NCBI RefSeq assembly: GCF_030271215.1
Contig: NZ_JASNGB010000125.1
Coordinates: 2,375-8,533 of the forward strand
Length of the DNA stretch: 6,159 bases
Reading direction: 5' to 3'
Origin: Deinococcus rhizophilus
GTDB taxonomy: Bacteria; Deinococcota; Deinococci; Deinococcales; Deinococcaceae
Position numbers and translations under genes: made by a program. Position 1 is the first letter of the stretch. Every line of letters starts with the position of its first letter. Shown here in pieces: positions 1 through 6,157 of the stretch. The notes below the pieces were generated by a model, which was not told the origin of the DNA, ran no database searches, and saw only the letters and a list, made by a program, of their open reading frames with translations.

Positions 1-1
1 G

Positions 2-931
2 GGCACGGCGGGGAACAGCTACAGCGGCACCTACGACTTCATCTCCCGGCCCGTGCCCGGCGCCGTGATCGAGGGCCGCGTGACGGGTGGGGGGCAGGGG
101 CTGGAGGGGGCGCTGGTGGAAGCCACCTCCGCCGACCCGAAGGTGAATTACGCCCTGACCTTCCCCGACGGCTCCTACACCCTCCTCGTCCCGGCGGGAG
201 AGCAGACCCTGAAGGCCACCGCCGAGGGCCTCGCGGAGGCGACCCGGCAGGCCACCGCCCCCGCCACGGGCGTGGACTTCGCACTGGCGCCCGCCGGAGC
301 GCCGGGGCCACAGGTCGGCAAGTACCGCATCGACGGCGATCTGAGCGACTGGGCGGCGCCCAAGGTGAGCGTGCAGAGCCCCGGCGAGGGCGTCGTCTTC
401 GGGGCCGACAACAACTGGCTGAGCCTGCGGGCCGACAGTGACGCGCAGTATCTCTACCTCGCGTACACCTATCGGGTGTCGGGCAACAGCGCGATTCTCT
501 ATCTCGACTACCAGCAGGGCGGTGCGGCGCAGGCCGACCGCTTCGAGGCGTGGCGGCAGGCGGCGACCTTCGGGGGCGGCATGGGCGGCGTGGACGCCTT
601 TATCGCCCGCTACGGCGACGAGGCGGCCGAGGTCCGGCGCGTGGAGAGCGACACGGCGACGCCAGAGGTCGCGGCGAGCGGGTACACGGTCGGGACCTCG
701 GGCAGCCTGCCCGCCCAGACCGTCGAGCTGGCGATTCCCTGGAGCAGCCTGGGCCTGAGCGGTCCCCCGGCGGCGGGCGTGAACGTGGTGGGCGGCATCT
801 TCGGCGGCCCCGGCTACGGCGCGGGCGACATCATCCCCGACGCGGGCAGCACGCCCCCCGGCGCGAACACCATCGGCAGCGACGCCGAGCAGCGCCGGGC
901 GACCTTCACGGCCCCCGTCACCGTCCGCTGA
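2..931 (+). CDS. Exported-type protein, C-terminal part: carboxypeptidase-regulatory-like fold plus DOMON/CBM9-like domain (5' partial)
   Basis: The frame is open to the left edge, so 309 C-terminal residues of a longer protein are visible. A GTG at 53 lies inside the open frame and has no ribosome site; I do not take it as the start. Visible residues about 18-97 (VIEGRVTG, then FPDGSYTLLVPAG and TLKATAEG) have the pattern of a carboxypeptidase-regulatory-like beta-sandwich, a module common in surface and secreted proteins. A short Ala/Gly/Pro linker follows. From about residue 110, IDGDLSDW opens a second beta-rich domain of the DOMON/CBM9-like type, whose relatives bind sugars or haem; it runs to the end (ELAIPWSSLGLSG is a typical late strand). 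The catalytic or main domain, if any, lies outside the window, so the overall function cannot be named. A hairpin terminator follows directly. Gene reality is near certain; the domain names are from pattern recognition only. Confidence 0.85.
   Translation, partial: GTAGNSYSGTYDFISRPVPGAVIEGRVTGGGQGLEGALVEATSADPKVNYALTFPDGSYTLLVPAGEQTLKATAEGLAEATRQATAPATGVDFALAPAGAPGPQVGKYRIDGDLSDWAAPKVSVQSPGEGVVFGADNNWLSLRADSDAQYLYLAYTYRVSGNSAILYLDYQQGGAAQADRFEAWRQAATFGGGMGGVDAFIARYGDEAAEVRRVESDTATPEVAASGYTVGTSGSLPAQTVELAIPWSSLGLSGPPAAGVNVVGGIFGGPGYGAGDIIPDAGSTPPGANTIGSDAEQRRATFTAPVTVR
85..110 (+). other. Candidate G-quadruplex motif inside coding sequence
   Basis: Four G runs of 3, 6, 4 and 5 bases are separated by loops T, CA and CTGGA, which meets the usual G3+N1-7 rule on the coding strand. 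It encodes the Gly-rich turn of the regulatory-like domain (TGGGQGLEG), so codon choice alone may explain it. Folding or function is not shown. Confidence 0.4.
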
Positions 932-952
932 GGGTTTAGACTCGGTTCACCG

Positions 953-981
953 GGGGAGCCTCACCGTCAGGCTCCCCTTTT
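953..981 (+). terminator. Intrinsic terminator of the upstream exported-protein gene
   Basis: GGGGAGCCT (953-961) pairs perfectly with AGGCTCCCC (969-977) around a 7-base loop. Four T residues follow at 978-981. It begins 21 bases after the TGA at 929-931 and lies ahead of the phosphate operon, so it should separate the two transcription units. The T run is short, as is usual in GC-rich genomes. Confidence 0.75.
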
Positions 982-1003
982 CGCTGGCCCTGCCTGCCCC
1001 CGC

Positions 1004-1025
1004 CTGACACGGGGCTGACACAGGG
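1004..1025 (+). promoter_or_regulatory. Pho-box-like direct repeat upstream of the phosphate operon
   Basis: Two identical CTGACAC heptamers at 1004-1010 and 1015-1021 are separated by GGGG, giving an 11-bp period; a second G-rich tail, AGGG, ends the unit. The architecture (7 + 4 bases, one helical turn) is that of PhoB/PhoP-type operators; the E. coli half-site CTGTCAT matches in 5 of 7 positions. It lies 27 bases before the ATG of the DUF47-Pit operon, where a phosphate-responsive operator would be expected. CTGACA is also close to a -35 hexamer (TTGACA), and GAGAAT at 1029-1034 could be a weak -10, with a 19-bp spacing from the first copy. Binding by a Pho regulator is inferred. Confidence 0.5.
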
Positions 1026-1035
1026 CCGGAGAATC

Positions 1036-1040
1036 GGAGG
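1036..1040 (+). promoter_or_regulatory. Ribosome binding site of the DUF47 gene
   Basis: GGAGG ends 8 bases before the ATG at 1049. It decides the start over the next in-frame ATG at 1067, which has no such site. Confidence 0.8.
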
Positions 1041-1048
1041 CGATTGTC

Positions 1049-1687
1049 ATGGTCCTGTCTAAATTCATGCCCAAAAACCCGCAGTTCAGCGCCAAGTTCG
1101 CCGAGGCCGCCCGCAACGCCCACGTGACGGCGCAGGCACTGGTGGAACTGCTCGAGAACTACACCGACGTCGAGGCCAAGGTGAACCGGATCCGCGGCCT
1201 CGAACACGAGGGCGACCGCATCAGCCGCGAGGTCACCAACATGCTGGCCGAGTCCTTTATCGTGCCCTTCGACCGCGAGGACATCATCTCGCTGAACCAT
1301 GAACTCGACGACCTGGTCGACCACATGGAGGACGCCGCCCGCAAGCTCAGCCTCTACGGGGTGGAAAAGCCGCTGCCCGAGATGGCCCACCTCGCGCGGG
1401 TGGTCGAGCAGCAGTGTGCGCTGCTGGCCCAGGGAATGCCGCTGATCGAGACCAAGGACCGCGTGCGCGAACTCGCGGCGCTGGCCGAGCAGATCCGCAC
1501 GCTGGAAGACGAGGGCGACACCATCAGCGACAACGTGCAGCGCGAACTGTACCTGGGTGTCCACGACGTCCCGGGCATGATCCGGGCGATGCGCGGCGGC
1601 GAGATCGTGGACCTGATCGAGGAAGCGTCCGACCAGGCCCAGCGGGTCGCCAAGACCGTCGAGAGCATTCTGCTCAAGAACGCCTGA
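1049..1687 (+). CDS. DUF47 family PhoU-like phosphate transport regulator
   Basis: The protein has 212 residues, the usual length of the DUF47/TIGR00153 family (Pit accessory protein, PhoU-like). It is an all-helical cytoplasmic protein with an internal duplication. LEHEGDRI (51-58) and LEDEGDTI (152-159) are the paired acidic metal-binding motifs (E52, E54, D56; E153, E155, D157). FIVPFDREDI (70-79) and the following HELDDLVDHMED (84-95) are signature stretches of the family, and EEASDQAQRVAKTVE near the C-terminus is the closing helix. Family members are encoded next to Pit permeases and are thought to gate or tune phosphate uptake. Here the Pit gene begins 21 bp after the stop, so the two are almost surely co-transcribed. 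The ATG at 1049 has a good Shine-Dalgarno sequence. A Pho-box-like repeat lies just upstream. Specific biochemistry of this group is poorly known; the family call is firm. Confidence 0.95.
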   Translation: MVLSKFMPKNPQFSAKFAEAARNAHVTAQALVELLENYTDVEAKVNRIRGLEHEGDRISREVTNMLAESFIVPFDREDIISLNHELDDLVDHMEDAARKLSLYGVEKPLPEMAHLARVVEQQCALLAQGMPLIETKDRVRELAALAEQIRTLEDEGDTISDNVQRELYLGVHDVPGMIRAMRGGEIVDLIEEASDQAQRVAKTVESILLKNA

Positions 1688-1708
1688 GCCGGGGGACACG
1701 CGACAGAC

Positions 1709-2710
<1,002 letters not shown>

Positions 2711-2821
2711 CCTGTAGACCGTGGCGTGTGGCCTGTCGAGGAAGGTGGGAAGCGTCCCGGAACGCCTCCCACCTTCCTCTTTTTCCTTTCTCTACAAGCT
2801 CCGGGCCACCCGCCACAGGTC
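2711..2821. other. Convergent intergenic region between pit and the CoA-transferase gene
   Basis: These 111 bases separate two converging genes. Apart from the terminator at 2738-2784 I see nothing: no small ORF with a ribosome site and no second hairpin with a T run on the - strand, so how the leftward transcript ends is not visible. Confidence 0.7.
2738..2784 (+). terminator. Strong intrinsic terminator of the phosphate operon
   Basis: GAGGAAGGTGGGA (2738-2750) pairs perfectly with TCCCACCTTCCTC (2767-2779). After an A/C mismatch, the stem continues with GCGT/ACGC around a 6-base loop (2756-2761). TTTTT follows at 2780-2784, then further pyrimidines. It lies between the convergent Pit and CoA-transferase genes. 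Read on the - strand, the hairpin is not followed by a T run, so it should serve mainly the + strand, though the stem may also slow leftward transcripts. Confidence 0.92.
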
Positions 2822-4069
2822 CTACGTCAGTCCCAGCCGCCGGGCCTCCTCCCACAGGTAGGCGCGGGCGTGGGGGTGGGCGGCCTGCTCGATCAGGGCC
2901 GCGGCCTGCGCCTTCTCGTCGTGGCCGAGAATCTCCGCGACGCCCTGCTCGGTGACCACGGCGGTGGGCTGAAAGGAGGTCGTGGGCTCCTGCAGCAGCG
3001 GCACGATGGTGGACACCTGCGCCCGGGGGTGCCAGGAGCGCAGCGCCATGAGGGCCTGTCCGCCGGGCGAGTGGAGTGCCCCCACGATAAAGTCGGTCTG
3101 CCCCCCGAAGCCCGAGTGGATGCGGGCGCCGATGCGGCTGGCGTTGGCCTGCCCGAACAGGTCGATCTGCAGGGCCGTGTTCACGCTCGTCATGGCGGGC
3201 TGCTGCGCGATCTGGGCGGGGTCGTTGGTCACTTCGGTGCGGCGCATGATGACCCGCTCATTGCCGTCCAGCCAGCGGTACAACTCCGGCGAGCCGAAGG
3301 CGAAGGACGCCACCACCGGTCGGTCGGGATCCAGCGCTCCTGCCGCGTCGAGACTGAGGATGCCGTCGCTGAACATCTCCGACCAGACGCCCAGTCGGTG
3401 GCGGCGGCTCAGGCCGGGCAGGGTCGCGTCGGGCACCTCCCCGATGCCGAGTTGCAGGGTCGCGCCGTCGGGCACGCGGGCGGCCACCCGGTCCCCGATC
3501 AGCGCCGCCGACTCGGCCGTCCCCGCCGCCTGTTCGCCGCGCGGGGGGGGCGAGGCCAGCGGCTCGTCGGTCTCCAGCAGGCCGTCGAAGAGGCCCACGT
3601 CGTACTCCCCGTCTCCGAAGGTGTAGGGCATCCGGGGGTTGAGCTGCCCCAGGATCAGGCCCCCGCGTGCCCGGCAGGCCTCGATCGCGGCGGGCAGGAT
3701 GTTGACCTCGGTGCCCAGCGACACCCGGCCGCCGCGCGGCGCGGAGACGTGCAGCAGCAGCACGTCGGGCGGGCGGGTCGTGGCGAACAGCAGCGGCACC
3801 TGCGAGAGCCGCGCGGGGACATAGCTCAGGCGGGCGCTGCCGCGCATCCCCGGCCCCACGAAGGAGGTCTCGTAGCTCACCCCGTCGCGGCGCGGCAGGC
3901 CACGCGGGGCGTTCAGGGCGTTCAGGCGGTAGCCGGGCAACGTGGCGTCCACGAGTTCGAGCAGCCGCCACGGCACCGCGTGGTTGCCGCTCATGACCAC
4001 GCGGGCGCCGGGCGGGAGCCGCCGTTCCTCCAGCAGGGCCTGGAGCTGGGCCGCCGTCTTGGTGTTCAT
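2822..4069 (-). CDS. Acetyl-CoA hydrolase/transferase family protein (4-hydroxybutyrate CoA-transferase-like)
   Basis: A 415-residue member of the family that moves CoA between carboxylic acids through a glutamyl-CoA thioester, in the cytoplasm. The N-terminal domain shows the family pattern: PDVLLLHVSAPRGGRVSLGTEVN (101-123) and the N-x-x-MPYTFGD stretch (144-153). The C-terminal domain carries QLGIGEVPDA (206-215), GVWSEMFSDG (227-236) with the probable catalytic Glu231, GFGGQTDFIVGA (320-331) and VVTEQGVAEI (371-380). Length and motifs are nearest to 4-hydroxybutyrate/acetate CoA-transferases (about 430 residues), but the acid substrate cannot be read from sequence; simple acetyl-CoA hydrolysis is another option. 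The gene starts 52 bp after the coaX stop, on the same strand, and may share its transcript. No Shine-Dalgarno sequence precedes the ATG; CAGAAT lies 6 bases upstream, which would fit a leaderless message. Family call is firm, substrate open. Confidence 0.93.
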   Translation of the reverse strand: MNTKTAAQLQALLEERRLPPGARVVMSGNHAVPWRLLELVDATLPGYRLNALNAPRGLPRRDGVSYETSFVGPGMRGSARLSYVPARLSQVPLLFATTRPPDVLLLHVSAPRGGRVSLGTEVNILPAAIEACRARGGLILGQLNPRMPYTFGDGEYDVGLFDGLLETDEPLASPPPRGEQAAGTAESAALIGDRVAARVPDGATLQLGIGEVPDATLPGLSRRHRLGVWSEMFSDGILSLDAAGALDPDRPVVASFAFGSPELYRWLDGNERVIMRRTEVTNDPAQIAQQPAMTSVNTALQIDLFGQANASRIGARIHSGFGGQTDFIVGALHSPGGQALMALRSWHPRAQVSTIVPLLQEPTTSFQPTAVVTEQGVAEILGHDEKAQAAALIEQAAHPHARAYLWEEARRLGLT

Positions 4070-4075
4070 GACTAC

Positions 4076-4081
4076 ATTCTG
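4076..4081 (-). promoter_or_regulatory. Possible -10 hexamer for a leaderless CoA-transferase mRNA
   Basis: On the - strand CAGAAT is followed by six bases (GTAGTC) and then the ATG at 4069. No purine-rich ribosome site is present. The spacing would place the transcript start on the ATG. The hexamer matches TATAAT in 4 of 6 positions and no -35 is evident, so this is tentative. Confidence 0.3.
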
Positions 4082-4121
4082 CGACGGGTGGGGCGAATGC
4101 GCCGGGGCATTTGCCAGGAGG

Positions 4122-4928
4122 TCATGTCCGGCCCGGACGGCTGGCCCACAGCTCCAGCAACCCGCGCAGGGTCAGCGTCTCGTCGTAGTGGTCGATCTCG
4201 CAGCACAGGCCCTCCACCGTGCGCGAGAAGCCCCCGGTGGCGACGGCGACGGCCGGACCCGGCAGCTCGGCGCGGATGCGGCGCAGCAGACCGTCGACCA
4301 TCTCGGCATAGCCGAACACCAGCCCGGATTGCAGGGCGTGGGTGGTGTTCTTGCCGATGGCGGTGCGCGGGGCTTCCAGCGTGATGCGCGGCAGCTTGGC
4401 CGCCCGCGAGAAGAGGGCGTCGGCGCTGAGCTGCGCGCCCGTCGCCAGCACGCCCCCCAGAAAGCGGCGCCCGCGCCCGATCACGTCGAAGTTGGTGGAC
4501 GTGCCGAAGTCCACGACGACCGCGTACTCATGCCCGCCCAGATACCGCTCGGCCCCGAACAGGTTGGCGAGACGGTCGGCCCCCACCGCGCCGGGCTGGT
4601 CGAGTTCGACGGTCACGTCGGGCAGAGCCTCGGCGCTGACCTCCAGCACCTCGACCCGGAAATGACGGCGCAGCGCCAGCGCGTAGTTCTGGCCCAGCGG
4701 CGGTGCCACGCTGCTCAGGACGGCGGCGCGGGGCGGAGCGGCTCCTGCCAGCGCGAACAGGCCCTGAAGTTGCAGCGCGAGGTCGTCGGGCAGGTGATCC
4801 CGGTTGGTGCGCACCCGCCAGGTGTGGGTCAGGGTGAGGTCAGCGGCCGCGAGGCCCAGCACCGTGCTGGTGTTGCCGATGTCCACGGCGAGCAGCGGAA
4901 AGGAGGAGAGGGAGGGGGAGGCAGGCAC
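4122..4928 (-). CDS. coaX: Type III pantothenate kinase
   Basis: Phosphorylates pantothenate to 4'-phosphopantothenate with ATP, the first step of CoA synthesis, in the cytoplasm; an ASKHA-fold enzyme that works as a dimer and is not inhibited by CoA. The 268-residue length is typical. Motifs in order: DIGNT (16-20, phosphate loop 1), GADRLAN (116-122, with catalytic Asp118 and Arg119), DFGTST (140-145, phosphate loop 2), GGVLATGAQLSADALFSRAAKLP (158-180), GKNTTHALQSG (192-202) and VATGG (229-233). Two motif positions differ from the usual family sequence: Asn146 where DFGTATT has Thr, and Thr163 where GGxIxPG has Pro. The start is GTG at 4928, about 15 residues before the DIGNT Asp; no in-frame ATG lies near, and the ATG at 4936 is out of frame. 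There is no Shine-Dalgarno sequence. The first codons form a pyrimidine-rich tract (Pro/Ser/Leu). The CoA-transferase gene follows after 52 bp. Confidence 0.95.
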   Translation of the reverse strand: MPASPSLSSFPLLAVDIGNTSTVLGLAAADLTLTHTWRVRTNRDHLPDDLALQLQGLFALAGAAPPRAAVLSSVAPPLGQNYALALRRHFRVEVLEVSAEALPDVTVELDQPGAVGADRLANLFGAERYLGGHEYAVVVDFGTSTNFDVIGRGRRFLGGVLATGAQLSADALFSRAAKLPRITLEAPRTAIGKNTTHALQSGLVFGYAEMVDGLLRRIRAELPGPAVAVATGGFSRTVEGLCCEIDHYDETLTLRGLLELWASRPGRT

Positions 4929-4934
4929 GGGGGC

Positions 4935-4940
4935 ATTGTG
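4935..4940 (-). promoter_or_regulatory. Possible -10 hexamer for a leaderless coaX mRNA
   Basis: On the - strand CACAAT is followed by six bases (GCCCCC) and then the GTG start at 4928. No Shine-Dalgarno sequence is present. The arrangement is the same as ahead of the CoA-transferase gene, and the hairpin at 4956-4990 would isolate this promoter from the gene upstream. Only 4 of 6 positions match TATAAT and no clear -35 is seen. Confidence 0.3.
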
Positions 4941-4955
4941 GCAGAGGCCAAAGGA

Positions 4956-4990
4956 GGGGGGCAGGGGCCGAGGCTGGCCCGCTGCCCCCC
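4956..4990 (-). terminator. Stable hairpin, probable terminator of the secreted-protein gene
   Basis: GGGGGGCAG (4956-4964) pairs with CTGCCCCCC (4982-4990), and GGGCC (4965-4969) with GGCCC (4976-4980). One base is bulged (4981) and the loop has six bases. On the - strand it starts 10 bases after the TAA at 5001-5003 and is followed by TCCTTT, a poor T tract. It may end the envelope-protein transcript ahead of coaX, or only reduce read-through. Confidence 0.55.
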
Positions 4991-5000
4991 CGTGCCGGAT

Positions 5001-5693
5001 TTACTGGAAGCTGCCCAGGTCCAGCGTCACGCTGTAGGCGCAGTTGGTGTCCGCCTCGGTGCGGATCAGCAGTTCGGCCTTGTCGCTGGCGCCCAGCCCG
5101 GCCTTCAGCGGCTCGAAGTAGTAAACGAGCGTGCCTGCCCAGGTGCCCGCGTCCTGCTTCCAGTCGCTCACGAAGGAACGGCGGGTGGGCGCGAGCAACT
5201 TGCCGTCCGCGCCCCGCATCCGCACGAGGTAGGCGTCCCGCGCCTTTTCGGTGGGAAGGCCGCGCACCTGAACGTCCACCCGCAGGAGGCCGTCTCCCAG
5301 ACGCTTCCCGGCCAGCTCGGCGCCCAGCGCGTCGGCGGTGCCCAGATTCTTGAAGCTGTCGCGGGCCTCCACTGCCTGGAAGTACAGCTGGTCGGCCTGC
5401 CCACTCGCGGTCACGGCCAGCGGACGGCTCCCGGCCTTGAAATCGGTCGGCGCGGCGAGCCAGTCGGCCACGCACCGGTCGCCGCCGTCAAAAGCCTTCG
5501 CCGCCCCGGCACCCGAGACGAACTGGCCGTCTTTGACGTTCAGGTCGATCGTCTGGTAGGTGGGCACCGCGTCGCGGCGGCCATACGCGCCGTCGATGAC
5601 GTTCCTGGCGGTCGTTTCCTCCAGCCTGGGCACCCAGGCGAGGGCGGGGGCGGAGAGCAGAACAGCGAGGGAAAGCAGGGCAGTTTTACGCAT
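5001..5693 (-). CDS. Secreted protein of unknown function
   Basis: The protein has 230 residues from the ATG at 5693. That start is chosen because GAGG lies six bases upstream. An in-frame ATG at 5705 has no ribosome site and would place this GAGG inside the gene. Residues 1-19 form a clear Sec signal peptide (MRKT, hydrophobic ALLSLAVLLS, then APALA) with likely signal peptidase I cleavage before Trp20; there is no lipobox Cys. The mature part (about 211 residues) is soluble-looking and probably beta-rich, with alternating strands such as LLRVDVQVRG and AELLIRTEAD. It has only two cysteines, Cys74 and Cys218, suited to a disulfide. A stretch near 182-200 (AGTWAGTLVYYFEPLKAG) is aromatic-rich. 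I do not recognise the family. The gene lies 56 bp after the preceding envelope-type gene on the same strand, and a hairpin follows its stop, so the two probably form one transcription unit. Confidence 0.88.
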   Translation of the reverse strand: MRKTALLSLAVLLSAPALAWVPRLEETTARNVIDGAYGRRDAVPTYQTIDLNVKDGQFVSGAGAAKAFDGGDRCVADWLAAPTDFKAGSRPLAVTASGQADQLYFQAVEARDSFKNLGTADALGAELAGKRLGDGLLRVDVQVRGLPTEKARDAYLVRMRGADGKLLAPTRRSFVSDWKQDAGTWAGTLVYYFEPLKAGLGASDKAELLIRTEADTNCAYSVTLDLGSFQ

Positions 5694-5699
5694 GATGAA

Positions 5700-5703
5700 C
5701 CTC
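5700..5703 (-). promoter_or_regulatory. Ribosome binding site deciding the start of the secreted protein
   Basis: GAGG, inside TGAGGTT on the - strand, ends six bases before the ATG at 5693. This supports the shorter reading, whose signal peptide begins MRKT, over the ATG at 5705. Confidence 0.7.
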
Positions 5704-5749
5704 ATAACAAAGTGGGATGACGGGAGGCTGACCTGGAGCGGTCCGGGGA

Positions 5750-6157
5750 TCAGGCGTCCTTGAGATAGACGACCCGGCAGGCCGCGCCCGCCTTGCGGAA
5801 CTCCGCAGCGGCAGCGGCGCTCAGGACCACGTCGGTCCGCACGGGGGAGTTGGGGGCGATGCGGGGAGCCTGCACGCGCGTGGCCCCCACGCGGGTGATG
5901 TTCTGGAAGGCCCCGAGCTGCCCTTCCGAGGTCGCGTAGGTGTGAAGGTTGCCCTCGTTGACAAGCTGGGAGGACACACCGCGCACCAGGGCCGCGTCGG
6001 GCCAGAGCTGGGTGCCCGCCGCGTCGTACACGTGACTGGTCATGTCGCGGTCGAAGCGGCCCAGCCCACGCACGTCCACGACGACCGTGCAGGTCAGGGG
6101 CCGCGTCTCGGTGCCTGCTGCCGCGCCGCCGCCCCCACCCGCGCGGGCGATCTCGCC
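5750..6157 (-). CDS. C-terminal part of an LPP20/FlgO-like envelope protein (5' partial)
   Basis: The frame is open to the right edge; 135 C-terminal residues are visible. A GTG at 6079 is internal to the open frame and is not taken as the start, since coding-like sequence continues upstream of it. Visible residues 1-20 are a Gly/Ala-rich linker (ARAGGGGGAAAG). From residue 22 the pattern TCTVVVDVRGLG, a following D-x-x-G-x-x-x-W turn, TSEG, and a late TDVVLS (108-113) and CRVVYLKD (127-134) resemble the conserved C-terminal region of LPP20/FlgO-like lipoproteins and secreted proteins (VVDARGLG ... TDVVVS ... ADAA ... VVxxLD). Those proteins sit in or near the outer membrane and mostly lack a known function. 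Two cysteines (23 and 127) bracket the domain. The stop is 56 bp before the secreted-protein start, so an operon is likely. The family match rests on pattern memory and is moderate. Confidence 0.75.
   Translation of the reverse strand, partial: GEIARAGGGGGAAAGTETRPLTCTVVVDVRGLGRFDRDMTSHVYDAAGTQLWPDAALVRGVSSQLVNEGNLHTYATSEGQLGAFQNITRVGATRVQAPRIAPNSPVRTDVVLSAAAAAEFRKAGAACRVVYLKDA

Noticed and set aside
53..55. GTG at 53 as the true start of the first gene
   Set aside because: The frame is open to the left edge with plausible protein sequence (YSGTYDFIS), no ribosome site is present, and the GTG falls at the beginning of a domain strand.
937..942. TAGACT as a -10 element, which would make the hairpin at 953-981 a 5' leader structure of the phosphate operon
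   Set aside because: No convincing -35 lies 16-18 bases upstream, and the hairpin with its T run right after a stop codon is better explained as the terminator of the first gene.
945..951. GTTCACC, identical to a Streptomyces PHO-box unit
   Set aside because: Only one copy is present with no second unit at 11-bp spacing, so a chance match is likely.
4116..4125. AGGAGGT followed by ATG on the + strand at the end of coaX
   Set aside because: The spacing to the ATG is only about one base, and the frame that follows is an antisense shadow of coaX.
2726..4384. Long + strand open frame (552 codons) opposite the CoA-transferase gene
   Set aside because: It starts inside the terminator region without a ribosome site, has repetitive Gly/Arg/Gln/His composition, and overlaps a well-supported gene on the other strand and the end of coaX.
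4934..4936. ATG just upstream of coaX as its start
   Set aside because: It is 8 bases from the GTG and therefore out of frame with the DIGNT-containing protein.
3942..5720. Long + strand open frame (592 codons) opposite coaX and the secreted-protein gene
   Set aside because: It spans two real genes and their intergenic hairpin in antisense, and its translation has the low-complexity composition typical of GC-rich shadow frames.
6077..6079. GTG at 6079 as the start of the rightmost gene
   Set aside because: It falls inside the hydrophobic strand TCTVVVDV and the frame continues to the window edge with a linker-like sequence.
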